Source: an uncultured Duodenibacillus sp.
Lineage (GTDB): Bacteria > Pseudomonadota > Gammaproteobacteria > Burkholderiales > Burkholderiaceae_F
Assembly (NCBI GenBank): GCA_944390145.1
Contig: CALXOY010000086.1
Coordinates: 1 to 64,000 of the forward strand
Length of the DNA stretch: 64,000 nt
Direction of reading: 5' to 3'
Shown here: one piece after another, positions 48,382-57,098 of the stretch
How the letters are laid out: each line of letters opens with the position of its first letter
How positions within the stretch are numbered: position 1 is the stretch's first letter
Translations under genes and position numbers: made by a program
The notes under the pieces: generated by a model
The model's input: the letters and a program-made list of their open reading frames with translations, nothing else
What the model was told of the DNA's origin: nothing
Database searches by the model: none

Positions 48382-49587
48382 TTAGAAGCGGTGCACGATG
48401 CCGGCGGTGAATTCGTAGCCGCTCGGGGTTGCTTCACGCGTGGAGGACTCAACCTTTTCCTGGCTGTAGCCGGTCATGGCAAAGAAGCTCGTGCGCTTGG
48501 ACATCGGGTAGTCGTAGCCCAGAGCTACGAACCAGCGCTTGAATTCCACATCGTCCTGGTTGTCCATGTCGCGATAGGCCACCTGGCCCTTCAGGGTGCC
48601 GCCGGCAACCGGGTAGTGTGCGCCCAGGCTGGCGCCCCAGCCGTCGACGTAGCCGTAGCCATTGCCATCGTTCCGGTTGTCGGGGTCGACGGCGGCGTTA
48701 GAGGAGGCCCACATCACGCCTTCCTGTGCAACGCCGGCGCGGGCGGTCGTGTTGAGGTACTGATCCTTGAAGTACTGGCCAAAGGCAAGCAGCTTGAAGC
48801 CGTTGCTGAAGGCGTAGTTGCCGCCGAGGGTGACCGTGAGGCCGTCGTCGACTTCCTTGCTGTTGTTGTAGGTCGAAAAATTCCTCTGACTGTCAACGTC
48901 GCCGTAGAAGGTCATGTCGGCCACCATGATGGCCTCCAGACCGCCGTTCTGATAGCGCAGAGCCAGGGAGCCGTAGCGGTCGGCCGAGCCTTCGCTTTCT
49001 TCACCCTCGTAGGCATCCGTGCCGTCCTTCTTGAGTGAGTACATGGCATAGAACGTCAGACCGGCAAAGGTCGGGGAGACGTAACTGATGGCATTGTCGA
49101 CGCGGGTCCAGTCGGAAGCCGTGACCGAGCCGGAGCCAAAGGCCACGGTGTAGTTGGCAAAGAGCGGATCGATGGCGCGGAACAGACCGTCGGCGCCGAG
49201 CACGCTGCCAAAGAGCGGCATGCGGCCGAAGGAGAACTTGCCGTAACTGGTGTGCAGGTCGAGGTGGGCTTCGCGGTCGAAAATGCGGCCGGTGTCGCGG
49301 GAGGCGCCCAGCGTACCGGTGTCAGAGCGGAAGCCGGATTCCAGCACGAAGCCGATCTTCAGGTCGGAGCTGATTTCCTCCATGCCGCGCAGACCCCAGC
49401 GGGAGCCGAATTCCTTGCCTTCTTCCATGGAGAAGGTGTTTTCGGTCTCAGAAAAAGGGGTGTCGCCGTCGCTGCTCACAAAGGTCAGAGCAGGATTGAT
49501 CAGGCCGTACAGTTCAACATTGGCTGCGAAGGCGGAGCCGGCGGCAAAGGCACCGAACACCGACATCGCGATCAAGGATTTTTTCAT
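48382..49587 (-). CDS. Outer-membrane general porin, Burkholderiales type
   Basis: A 401-residue exported beta-barrel. The signal peptide is MKKSLIAMSVFGAFAAGSAFA, followed by NVELYGLINPALTFVSSDGD, the typical first strand of Gram-negative trimeric porins. LRGMEEISSDLKIGFVLESG and GRIFDREAHLDLHTSYGKFSFGRM match the family. The protein ends in Phe (GIVHRF), the outer-membrane insertion signal. AAGGAG lies about 9 nt before the ATG at 49587, which decides the start. Likely entry route for substrates of the flanking periplasmic reductases. Confidence 0.92.
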   Translation of the reverse strand: MKKSLIAMSVFGAFAAGSAFAANVELYGLINPALTFVSSDGDTPFSETENTFSMEEGKEFGSRWGLRGMEEISSDLKIGFVLESGFRSDTGTLGASRDTGRIFDREAHLDLHTSYGKFSFGRMPLFGSVLGADGLFRAIDPLFANYTVAFGSGSVTASDWTRVDNAISYVSPTFAGLTFYAMYSLKKDGTDAYEGEESEGSADRYGSLALRYQNGGLEAIMVADMTFYGDVDSQRNFSTYNNSKEVDDGLTVTLGGNYAFSNGFKLLAFGQYFKDQYLNTTARAGVAQEGVMWASSNAAVDPDNRNDGNGYGYVDGWGASLGAHYPVAGGTLKGQVAYRDMDNQDDVEFKRWFVALGYDYPMSKRTSFFAMTGYSQEKVESSTREATPSGYEFTAGIVHRF

Positions 49588-49736
49588 TGTTTGTTTCTCC
49601 TTTGGTCGGTGAGTAAAACCCATGGTGCCGGAGTATATGCATCAAAGAGGCGCTAGAAAAGAACCTCTGTAAGGGAGAAAAGTAAGTGTAAACCCTGAGT
49701 TTTAGGGAATATGTTTTAGATTTGCCCTCGCAAACC

Positions 49737-50576
49737 TCAGAGAGGTGCTGTGTCCGAGATGATTTTCTTCAGGGGGTCCCGGTAGAGGTCGCTTGAGCGT
49801 TCCTCAATGTTTCTGATCCATCGATGAACCGGCAGCAGGCAGGAAAGCTGGATGAGCGCCGTGTCGTTTTGCAGCACGAGCATGCCGGAGGATTTGAGGT
49901 TTCCCAGGGCGCGCTCCAGGGCTGCGGCCGAACAGTTGACGACAAACTGCAGCGCCTCCCCGCGCAGAGGGGCCGGCATGCGGATCCAGGAGACGCCGTC
50001 GATCACTTCCTCGCGGCCGAAGGCCACCGTCCAGGTGATGAAGTAGGAAAGAAGGCGCTCCTCGACGCCGAGGATGGAATGGACGCCGAAGCCCAGTCGA
50101 TCCGACAAATTCATCAGCTCAAACTCCTTTGCGATCAGCATCAGCAGTTCGGGATCCTTTTCGCACAGGCTGTAGAGCAGGGATTGGGGCACCATTACGA
50201 CGACGCTCGGCACCAGCGCGAAGTAGCTGCCGATGCAGGGGCGGTGTGAGAAAAAATTGAGGTTGCCGCAGGCCAGCCGTCCGGGGATGGAAAAGGCAAT
50301 GGCCGGACGCGGAACGCTCAGTACCGAGCCGAAGCAGCGCGCGGTGATGCCGGATTTGACGAGAACCAGCTTGTTAACCTTGTCGTTGACGGCGCCGAGC
50401 ACCGGATCCTTGGGGGCAAGTTCTTTTTCCACGCCCCAGCGTTCAATCAAGGAGCGGATTTTGGAGTGCAGGGGAGGAGCAAGCCACGGATAGGTGGGAA
50501 TGTCGTACGAGTCGTCGCTGCTGCGGTTTCGGAAAATTTCGATTTCTTTGAGCCAGTTGGCAGAAGGCGGACGCAT
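49737..50576 (-). CDS. Divergent Crp/Fnr-like regulator of the reductase island
   Basis: A 279-residue protein with a Crp-like layout: beta-rich N-terminal half (NKLVLVKSGITARCF; CGNLNFFSHRPCIGSYFALVP), a dimer helix, and a C-terminal winged helix (LRGEALQFVVNCSAAALERALGN, then SGMLVLQNDTALIQL). It resembles the regulator at 25605-26378 in length and landmarks. It lies between the porin and the divergent FMN-flavoprotein, so it probably controls one or both. Three cysteines are in the N-terminal half, but not in Fnr spacing. Confidence 0.72.
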   Translation of the reverse strand: MRPPSANWLKEIEIFRNRSSDDSYDIPTYPWLAPPLHSKIRSLIERWGVEKELAPKDPVLGAVNDKVNKLVLVKSGITARCFGSVLSVPRPAIAFSIPGRLACGNLNFFSHRPCIGSYFALVPSVVVMVPQSLLYSLCEKDPELLMLIAKEFELMNLSDRLGFGVHSILGVEERLLSYFITWTVAFGREEVIDGVSWIRMPAPLRGEALQFVVNCSAAALERALGNLKSSGMLVLQNDTALIQLSCLLPVHRWIRNIEERSSDLYRDPLKKIISDTAPL

Positions 50577-51011
50577 TCTTTTGTTCCTGTTGAAATCCCA
50601 AAAAACAACGCGGGGAAACGGCAGATGCCGTTCACATCTTGTTGAAATTTTTAATTCCGTAGGTTGTCATAAAACCGGCGGATTCTCAAGACGGGAAAAC
50701 ACACAGACCTATACGGATTCCTGAGGCGCGTGCGCGCAATGGGCGACGCATAACCTCTGCAAGCGTTGTGATTTCACGCGTTTTGCCGCGTCTTTTTTCT
50801 GGATTCCGGACTGTCCTTTGCGCATTCGAGAGATGCTGTGTCTGCGGTGCGCAGAGGAAATTTCCTACAATGCTTGCAGCTGAAATGGCGCCGGCACATG
50901 ATTGCGGCGCTGTTTCAACACGAAGCATCGATTGCAAGCCCGGATGGGGCAGGCAGAAGGGATTTCTTGAGCCTCCGGCGTTTGCAACAGAGAACATTGA
51001 GGAGAGAAAAA
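50577..51011. promoter_or_regulatory. Divergent control region of Crp-like regulator and FMN-flavoprotein
   Basis: A 435-bp spacer. A good -10, TACAAT (50866-50871), faces the flavoprotein, but no -35 is present 16-18 bp upstream, the pattern of an activator-dependent promoter. A short inverted repeat GCAT-N7-ATGC lies at 50822-50836, near where an activator would sit. No canonical Fnr site TTGAT-N4-ATCAA was seen. The flavoprotein leader would be about 130 nt long. Confidence 0.45.
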
Positions 51012-52769
51012 ATGCATTTGACCCGCGCATTAGTGGCCGGTCTGGTTTGCTCGGTTTTTGCCGCTGCGGCTAGCGCTGCGCCGGTGATCACGCAGGGCAC
51101 CGGCGTCGGTAAACATGGCGACATCACCGTTTCCGTGACGTTTGACCAGGGAAAAATCAAGGACATCAAGGTTGTCAAGCAGCAGGAAAACCAGGTGCTG
51201 GCAGCCAAGGTCTTTACGGATCTCAAGCAGCAGGTGATTGACACCAATTCCGTGCAGCTCGATGTGATTTCCGGCGCGACCTTCTCGTCGAAGGGCTTTT
51301 TGGATGCTGTTGCCGATGCCGCCAAGAAGGCGGGCGTCACGCTGGGCAAGGCCGACAAGAAGGCCATCAAGAAGGTGGTCAAGGCCATCCCGAAGAACTC
51401 AACCTATGACGTTGTGGTGGTCGGCGCGGGCGGCGCAGGTTTTTCGGCCGCCATTGAAGCTAAAAATGCCGGCGCCAATGTCGTGCTGCTCGAAAAGATG
51501 CCCGCTGTCGGCGGCAACTCCCTGAGTTCGGGCGCTGAAATGAATGCCGCCCGCAATTGGGTCCAGCCGAAGCTCGGCATCACGGACGACTCTCCGGAAC
51601 TGCACGCCCAGGATACGTACAAGGGCGGCGACATGAAGGGCGACATGAAGGTCATCCGCGTGATGACCAACAACGCGCTTGACGCTGCAAAGTGGTGCCG
51701 CGACTATCTGGGCGTTCGCTTTGAAGACGACAACCTCTTTTTCTTCGGCGGACACTCCCGCAAGCGCGCGCTCATTCCCTATGGTCACACCGGCACGGAA
51801 TTCATCACCAAGTTCCAGGCCAAGGCCGATGAGCTCGGCATCCCCATCATCACCAACATGAAGGCCGAGGAACTCATCAAGGATAAGAGCGGCCGCGTGG
51901 TCGGCGTCAAGGCCACCATGAACGGGGACAGCTACACGTTCAACGCCAAGGGCGGCGTGGTGCTTGCCACCGGCGGCTTCGGCGCCAATCCGGAAATGGT
52001 CAAGAAGTACAACCCCAAGATTGATGAACGCTTCAAGACCACGGATGCGCCGGGCACGACCGGCGAGGCGCTCTACATGGCCGAACGCGCCGGCGCCCAG
52101 CTGGTCAACATGCAGTACATCCAGACCTATCCGATCTGCGACCCGATTTCCGGCGTGATTGAGCTCATTGCCGACGCCCGCTTTGACGGCGCCATCATGC
52201 TCAATCAGGAGGGCAAGCGCTTTGTCGAGGAACTCGACCGCCGCGACGTGCTCTCCGAGGCGATTCTCAAGCAGACCGGCGGCTACTGCTGGGTGCTGTG
52301 GAACGACAAGATCGGCGCAATCTCCAACACGGTGAAGGCGCATCCGACCGAGTATGAAGCCTTCACCAAGCAGGGCATCATGAAGACCTGCCCGGATTTG
52401 AAGTGCATCGCCGACTTCACCAAGATCCCCTACAAGAGCTTGAAGGGAACGGTGGATCGTGTGACCTCGATGGCCGGTCCGGGCAACGACAAAGACTTCC
52501 ATCACCGCGGCGGCCTGATGGATATGAGCCAGGGCAAGTACTATGTCATCAAGGCCGTGCCGAGCGTGCATCACACCATGGGCGGCGTGCGCATCAATGA
52601 AAAGGCTCAGGCGCTCACCGCCGACGGCAAGGTGATTCCGGGGCTTTGGGCCGCTGGTGAAGTGACGGGCGTCACGCATGGCACGAACCGCCTGGGCGGC
52701 AATGCCTACGCCGACATCATCGTGTTCGGCCGCATCGCCGGCAAGGAGGCCGCTGCCGCCGCGAAGTAG
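51012..52769 (+). CDS. Exported FMN- and FAD-containing reductase flavoprotein
   Basis: A 585-residue protein: Sec signal peptide (to about Ala22), an FMN-binding domain (about 25-100) and a fumarate-reductase-type FAD domain. DVISGAT (84-90) fits the ApbE flavinylation motif, predicting covalent FMN on Thr90. FAD motifs are DVVVVGAGGAGFSAA and GLWAAGEVTGVTHG. Active-site elements are GGHSRKR, KRFVEELDRRDVLS (acid/base Arg), SVHHTMGG and TNRLGGNAYAD. This is the layout of heme-free NADH- or flavin-linked fumarate and urocanate reductases. The acceptor is not predictable. GAGGAGAG lies just before the ATG. Confidence 0.9.
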   Translation: MHLTRALVAGLVCSVFAAAASAAPVITQGTGVGKHGDITVSVTFDQGKIKDIKVVKQQENQVLAAKVFTDLKQQVIDTNSVQLDVISGATFSSKGFLDAVADAAKKAGVTLGKADKKAIKKVVKAIPKNSTYDVVVVGAGGAGFSAAIEAKNAGANVVLLEKMPAVGGNSLSSGAEMNAARNWVQPKLGITDDSPELHAQDTYKGGDMKGDMKVIRVMTNNALDAAKWCRDYLGVRFEDDNLFFFGGHSRKRALIPYGHTGTEFITKFQAKADELGIPIITNMKAEELIKDKSGRVVGVKATMNGDSYTFNAKGGVVLATGGFGANPEMVKKYNPKIDERFKTTDAPGTTGEALYMAERAGAQLVNMQYIQTYPICDPISGVIELIADARFDGAIMLNQEGKRFVEELDRRDVLSEAILKQTGGYCWVLWNDKIGAISNTVKAHPTEYEAFTKQGIMKTCPDLKCIADFTKIPYKSLKGTVDRVTSMAGPGNDKDFHHRGGLMDMSQGKYYVIKAVPSVHHTMGGVRINEKAQALTADGKVIPGLWAAGEVTGVTHGTNRLGGNAYADIIVFGRIAGKEAAAAAK

Positions 52770-52792
52770 GAAAACGACGGCTTCATAAACAA

Positions 52793-52822
52793 CGCCCCGC
52801 AGGAATGATTTTCTGCGGGGCG
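52793..52822. terminator. Bidirectional terminator between the flavoprotein and pyrE
   Basis: CGCCCCGCAG (52793-52802) pairs perfectly with CTGCGGGGCG (52813-52822). It lies between convergent genes. AAATTATTT follows on the plus side, a weak U-tract. Confidence 0.75.
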
Positions 52823-52848
52823 CAAATTATTTAGCCGGCTCAAAAAAA

Positions 52849-53526
52849 TCAGGCGCCGTACTTTTCGCGATAAGCCTTCACGGCTTCACGGTATTCGGCG
52901 GCCGCCCTGGCTGCAGGCGAGTCGCCGTCCATGAAGCTCAGCAGATCCTTAAGGTTTGCAATGCTCACCACGGGCATCTGGAAGGTTTTTTCCACATCTT
53001 GCGCGGCGGAGGTCTCCGTCATGTTGACGGCGTCGCCCCCTTTTTCCATGCGGTCGAGCGCGATCAACACACCCGCAGGAACGGCGTTGTTGGCCTGGAT
53101 GAGCGCCACAGACTCGCGCACCGAGGTGCCGGCGCTGATCACGTCGTCAATGATGACCACGCGGCCCTTCAACGGCGCGCCGATCACCGTGCCGCCTTCG
53201 CCGTGATCCTTGGCTTCCTTGCGGTTGAAGGCATAGGGGCAGTTGCACCCCATGCGGGCCAGATTGATCGCGACCGTGCTCACAAGCGGAATGCCTTTGT
53301 AGGCGGGGCCAAAAAGCATGTCGAACTCGATGCGCCCAGCCTCGCGCGCCGCAAGGAGCGCCTGGGCATAGAAGTGCCCCAGGGTGTCGAGCATTTGCCC
53401 GGTGGAAAAAAGGCCTGCGTTGAAGAAGTAGGGGCTCATGCGGCCGGCTTTGGTTTTGAAGCTGCCAAAGCGCAGGACGTCGGAGGTAAGGGCGAATTCA
53501 ATGAACTGGGACTGAATGCTGGACAT
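52849..53526 (-). CDS. pyrE: Orotate phosphoribosyltransferase
   Basis: A 225-residue enzyme joining orotate and PRPP in pyrimidine synthesis. It starts MSSIQSQFIEFALTSDVLRF and has FKTKAGRMSPYFFNAG, MLFGPAYKGIPL and the PRPP loop VVIIDDVISAGTS. The ATG at 53526 (GATGGGC context) is preferred to an upstream TTG/ATG pair eight codons earlier. Single gene, convergent with the FMN-flavoprotein and divergent from xth. Confidence 0.95.
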   Translation of the reverse strand: MSSIQSQFIEFALTSDVLRFGSFKTKAGRMSPYFFNAGLFSTGQMLDTLGHFYAQALLAAREAGRIEFDMLFGPAYKGIPLVSTVAINLARMGCNCPYAFNRKEAKDHGEGGTVIGAPLKGRVVIIDDVISAGTSVRESVALIQANNAVPAGVLIALDRMEKGGDAVNMTETSAAQDVEKTFQMPVVSIANLKDLLSFMDGDSPAARAAAEYREAVKAYREKYGA

Positions 53527-53647
53527 GATGGGCTGCTGAAAGATGGTCAATCAAAAAGCGTCGTGCACGGGGCTTGCGGCAGACGCAAGCTAAAATTCTA
53601 AGCCATCACCGCTTGTTTGCCTTTTCTTTGTGAGGAGCTGAATCTGC

Positions 53648-54424
53648 ATGCTTCGCGTCGTGACTTTCAATGCCAACGGCATTCGTTCTGCAGCCAAAAA
53701 GGGGTTCTGGAACTGGTTTGAACAAACCGGGGCCCAGGTGTTGTGCGTGCAGGAGCTCAAGGCCCAGGAGCCGGATCTGCAGGGAGATGTCCGCGAGCGC
53801 AACGGCTACTTCTCCTGGGTGCATTGTGCGCAAAAGAAGGGCTACTCGGGCGTGGGGCTTTGGTCGAGCGTCGAGCCCGAAAATGTCATCACAGGATTTG
53901 ACGGCGGCGAGTTCGACGCCGAAGGCCGCTACGTGCAGGCCGATTTCAAGGATCTTTCCATCGTGTCGGTTTATTTTCCGTCGGGCAGTTCAAGCGACGA
54001 CCGGCAGCTTGCGAAATACCGGTTTCTGGACGCCTTTGAAAAGCACATGGCAAAGCTGCAGGCAAGCGGCCGCGACATCCTCATCTGCGGCGACGTCAAT
54101 ATCGCGCACAAGGAAATCGATCTCAAAAACTGGAAGGGCAATCTGCAGAATTCCGGTTTTCTGCCCGAAGAGAGGCAGTGGGTCACCGACAGGCTTGAAT
54201 GCGACGGCTGGCACGACATTTTCCGTGAACTTGAGCCGGCTGCAGAGCAGTACACCTGGTGGAGCCAGCGCGGACAGGCGCGCGCCAAGAACGTCGGCTG
54301 GCGCATCGACTACATGTTCGGCACGGACGGCATCGCCCGCGACGCCCGCAGCACGTTCATCTACAAGGATGAAAAATTCTCCGATCACGCGCCGCTGGTG
54401 ATTGACTTCGAGCGGGATCTTTGA
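53648..54424 (+). CDS. xth: Exodeoxyribonuclease III
   Basis: A 258-residue AP endonuclease/3'-exonuclease of base-excision repair. Motifs are VVTFNANGIRSAAKKGF, VLCVQELKAQ (metal Glu), GDVNIAHKEIDLKN (catalytic Asp and Asn), VGWRIDYMF and FSDHAPLVID (catalytic Asp-His). Length matches the family (E. coli 268). A GAGGAG lies about 10 nt before the ATG. The stop codon overlaps the next start as TGATG. Confidence 0.95.
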   Translation: MLRVVTFNANGIRSAAKKGFWNWFEQTGAQVLCVQELKAQEPDLQGDVRERNGYFSWVHCAQKKGYSGVGLWSSVEPENVITGFDGGEFDAEGRYVQADFKDLSIVSVYFPSGSSSDDRQLAKYRFLDAFEKHMAKLQASGRDILICGDVNIAHKEIDLKNWKGNLQNSGFLPEERQWVTDRLECDGWHDIFRELEPAAEQYTWWSQRGQARAKNVGWRIDYMFGTDGIARDARSTFIYKDEKFSDHAPLVIDFERDL

Positions 54425-55125
54425 TGCGTCTTGAGCAGATTCTTTTTTCCCAGGGCTTCGGCACCCGGCATGAGTGCAGGGGACGCATTGCGCGGGGAGA
54501 CGTTGTCATTGATGGCCGCATCTGCCGTGATCCGGATGAAGAGTTTGACGTGACGGGGCTTATGTTTGCCGTTGACGGGCAGCCGTGGCCTTACTATGAA
54601 AAGGCGCTTTTGATGATGAATAAGCCCGCGGGCTACGAGTGCTCGCAAAAGCCGCTGCACCATCCAAGCGTCATGCAGCTTCTGCCGCCCGTGCTGCGCT
54701 GCCGCGGGGTGCAGCCCGTGGGAAGACTGGATGCAGACACCACGGGCCTGTTGATTTTCACTGACGACGGCGCCCTTGCGCATCGCCTGACGCACCCCAA
54801 GCGGCATGTTCCGAAGCGCTACCGCGTCACCTGCCGGCACGCCCCTGACGAGAGGATGCTCAAGGCGCTGGCCAGCGGCGTTCAATTGAAGGACGAAAAG
54901 CAGAAGCTTGCTGCAGCAGACATCGAGTGCGTCGATGACAACACCATCGACATGACGATTACAAGCGGCAAATACCATCAGGTCAAGCGCATGGTGGCTG
55001 CAGCTGGCAACCGCGTTGAATCACTGCAGCGCATTGCCTTTGGCGCACTGCGCCTGCCCGGGGATCTTGAGCCGGGAAAATGGCGCTGGCTTTCCGGTCC
55101 GGAACTGTTTTTTGAGTCGAAATGA
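54424..55125 (+). CDS. RsuA/RluB-family rRNA pseudouridine synthase
   Basis: A 233-residue protein with an N-terminal S4-like RNA-binding segment (MRLEQILFSQGFGTRHECRG) and the catalytic signature GRLDADTTGLLIFTDDG. KRYRV and the C-terminal GKYHQVKRMVAAAGNRVESL complete the fold. Short size and S4 start fit RsuA, which makes pseudouridine 516 in 16S rRNA, though RluB/E/F cannot be excluded. Start and stop overlap xth (TGATG) and ampG (ATGA). Confidence 0.88.
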   Translation: MRLEQILFSQGFGTRHECRGRIARGDVVIDGRICRDPDEEFDVTGLMFAVDGQPWPYYEKALLMMNKPAGYECSQKPLHHPSVMQLLPPVLRCRGVQPVGRLDADTTGLLIFTDDGALAHRLTHPKRHVPKRYRVTCRHAPDERMLKALASGVQLKDEKQKLAAADIECVDDNTIDMTITSGKYHQVKRMVAAAGNRVESLQRIAFGALRLPGDLEPGKWRWLSGPELFFESK

Positions 55126-56441
55126 TGGAAACCGGACAGTCCGGCAAGGCGCGCAAACCCTCCTGGCTTTCGATTTATCGGGAGCCTGCCGTTTTGCGCA
55201 TGCTTTTTCTGGGATTTAGCTCCGGTCTGCCGCTGCTGCTTGTTTTCGGAACGCTCTCGTTTTGGCTGCGTGAAGCCGGCGTGGATCTCAAAAGCATCGG
55301 CTTCATGAGTTGGGTGGGATTGTGCTGGGCGATGAAGTGGGCGTGGGCGCCGCTTGTCGATCAGATGGCCATTCCATTTTTGTCTTCCCGGCTCGGACAG
55401 CGCCGGGCGTGGCTGCTTGCCGCACAGATCGGCTTGATGGTCTCGTTGAGCCTGATGGCGTTTTCCGACCCGGCGCAAAGCCTTGCGGCGACGGCTGCTT
55501 TGGCGCTTGTCATCGCTTTTTTCGGCGCCACGCAGGATGTTGCGCTCGACGCCTTTCGCATCGAAAGCGGTTCGGAGAAAATGCAGGCCGCGTTTGCTGC
55601 CGCCTATCAGGCGGGCTACAGGCTCGCCATGATCTGGTCGGGAGCCGGAGCACTTGCCATTGCAGCGGCCTTTGAAACGGCAGATAGCGTGACTGCGGGC
55701 TGGCGCATCGCCTATCTTGTGATGGCGGCAAGCGTTCTTGTCGGCGTTGCGGCGGTGCTTCTGAGCCCCGAACCCGAGGCAAGCCGCACCCGCAGAAGGC
55801 TTGCCTTTGAAAATCCGGGCAAGTGGCTTTACGAAGCCGTCTGCAGGCCTTTTCTGGATTTCTTCTCCCGCTACGGGCGAAGTGCCGTGTTGATTCTGGC
55901 GCTGATTGCCACCTACAGGATCAGCGATGTCGTCATGGGAGTGATGGCCAACCCCTTCTATGCGGATCTTGGCTTCAGCAAGGAGGAGGTGGCGGCCGTG
56001 AGCAAGGTCTTCGGCCTCATCATGACGCTGGCGGGGGCGTTTGCGGGCGGCGCAGTCGCAGCGCGCATCGGCGTGATGCGCACGCTGTTTCTGGGAGGGC
56101 TGCTTTCTGCGGCCACCAACCTGCTTTTTAGCGCACTGGCCGTGCGCGGCCACGACATGATCTTTCTGGTGTTCACCGTGAGCGCCGACAATTTTGCGGG
56201 GGGACTTGCCTCTGCCGCTTTCGTGGCCTATCTGTCGGGGTTGACAAGCGCCGCTTACACCGCCACGCAGTACGCCATCTTTTCCTCCGTGATGCTTCTG
56301 CTGCCCAAGTTTCTTGCCGGATTCTCCGGCATGGCGGTGCAGGCGGCGGGCTACGCGGGCTTTTTCACCGCGACGGCCGCTGTCGGCGTGCCGGTGCTTG
56401 TTCTGGTGCTTCTGGCGTCCCGCATCAAGCAGCCGGCATAG
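55122..56441 (+). CDS. ampG: AmpG-type muropeptide MFS transporter
   Basis: A 439-residue major-facilitator permease with 12 or more helices. AmpG-like landmarks are the opening MLFLGFSSGLPLLLVFGTLSFWLREAG, SWVGLCWAMKWAWAPLVDQM and GATQDVALDAFRIE. AmpG imports anhydro-muropeptides for cell-wall recycling. It overlaps the pseudouridine-synthase gene by 4 nt. The gene faces the YecA-like gene tail to tail with a 9-nt gap. Confidence 0.9.
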   Translation: MMETGQSGKARKPSWLSIYREPAVLRMLFLGFSSGLPLLLVFGTLSFWLREAGVDLKSIGFMSWVGLCWAMKWAWAPLVDQMAIPFLSSRLGQRRAWLLAAQIGLMVSLSLMAFSDPAQSLAATAALALVIAFFGATQDVALDAFRIESGSEKMQAAFAAAYQAGYRLAMIWSGAGALAIAAAFETADSVTAGWRIAYLVMAASVLVGVAAVLLSPEPEASRTRRRLAFENPGKWLYEAVCRPFLDFFSRYGRSAVLILALIATYRISDVVMGVMANPFYADLGFSKEEVAAVSKVFGLIMTLAGAFAGGAVAARIGVMRTLFLGGLLSAATNLLFSALAVRGHDMIFLVFTVSADNFAGGLASAAFVAYLSGLTSAAYTATQYAIFSSVMLLLPKFLAGFSGMAVQAAGYAGFFTATAAVGVPVLVLVLLASRIKQPA

Positions 56442-56450
56442 ACAACGCGC

Positions 56451-57098
56451 CTAGCGGCGGCGCCTTGCCGCCGGCCGCGGGGCGGAGGCTGCACGGATGT
56501 CCTCCCTGCGCGTGACCTCCGCGATTTCCTGCACGCACGCCTCCACGTCTTCGAGCGCTTCATCGAGGCTTGCAAAGCGGATTTCCTGCGCCACGGCATT
56601 GGCGTCATCCGTTTTTTCATCGCCGGGCTCTTCGTCAGCGGAAGCGTGGCGCAGAATGCCCACGAGAGCCGCCTGCACGGCTTTATCCTTGGACTGAAGA
56701 AGTTCCGGCCACAAGCTGCAGGCAAAGGAAAAGCCGTCGGCAAAGGGGCGCAGCGCGGCGAGCTCCCCGTCCGGGTCGTCTGCGTCGACGTCCTCGTCGT
56801 AGATGATCGGATCCACAGGCTTTTCGTGCAGGATGCGGTCTTCAATTTCAGAGCCGCGGGCAAGCACCAGGCGCCGCAGCTCGGCTTGACGGGCCGGATC
56901 GGCGAGTTTTGCACGCCGGTTTCCGGCGGCGTCGAGCACATAGATGAACCAGTCGTCGATGGCGGGCGGCACCCTGAGCAGGCTCAGGGCTGTGAGAAAT
57001 CCGTCGAGCTCATCGGGCTCCATCGGGATGAAGGGGTCCGGCACGGAGGCGATCAGTTCGCCCAGACGTTCAATTTCCTGGAGAGTGAGCGGCTTCAT
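56451..57098 (-). CDS. YecA/UPF0149-like protein
   Basis: A 215-residue acidic protein. The N-terminal MKPLTLQEIERLGELIASVP and MEPDELDGFLTALSL match the YecA/UPF0149 fold, and GFSFACSLWPELL fits its second half. The usual C-terminal metal-binding Cys-rich tail is absent; it ends in Arg/Ala/Pro. The ATG at 57098 overlaps the ptsI stop as ATGA, so it belongs to the PTS transcript. Function is not known. Confidence 0.75.
   Translation of the reverse strand: MKPLTLQEIERLGELIASVPDPFIPMEPDELDGFLTALSLLRVPPAIDDWFIYVLDAAGNRRAKLADPARQAELRRLVLARGSEIEDRILHEKPVDPIIYDEDVDADDPDGELAALRPFADGFSFACSLWPELLQSKDKAVQAALVGILRHASADEEPGDEKTDDANAVAQEIRFASLDEALEDVEACVQEIAEVTRREDIRAASAPRPAARRRR

Noticed and set aside
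48174..48452. 92-codon minus-strand frame around the porin terminator
   Set aside because: It runs through a strong intrinsic terminator and the 3' end of the porin gene; low-complexity Ser/Phe/Pro content.
51012..52769. Naming the FMN/FAD protein urocanate or fumarate reductase
   Set aside because: Domain layout fits both, and the acid/base Arg and HH pair do not decide the acceptor; a specific name would be unsupported.
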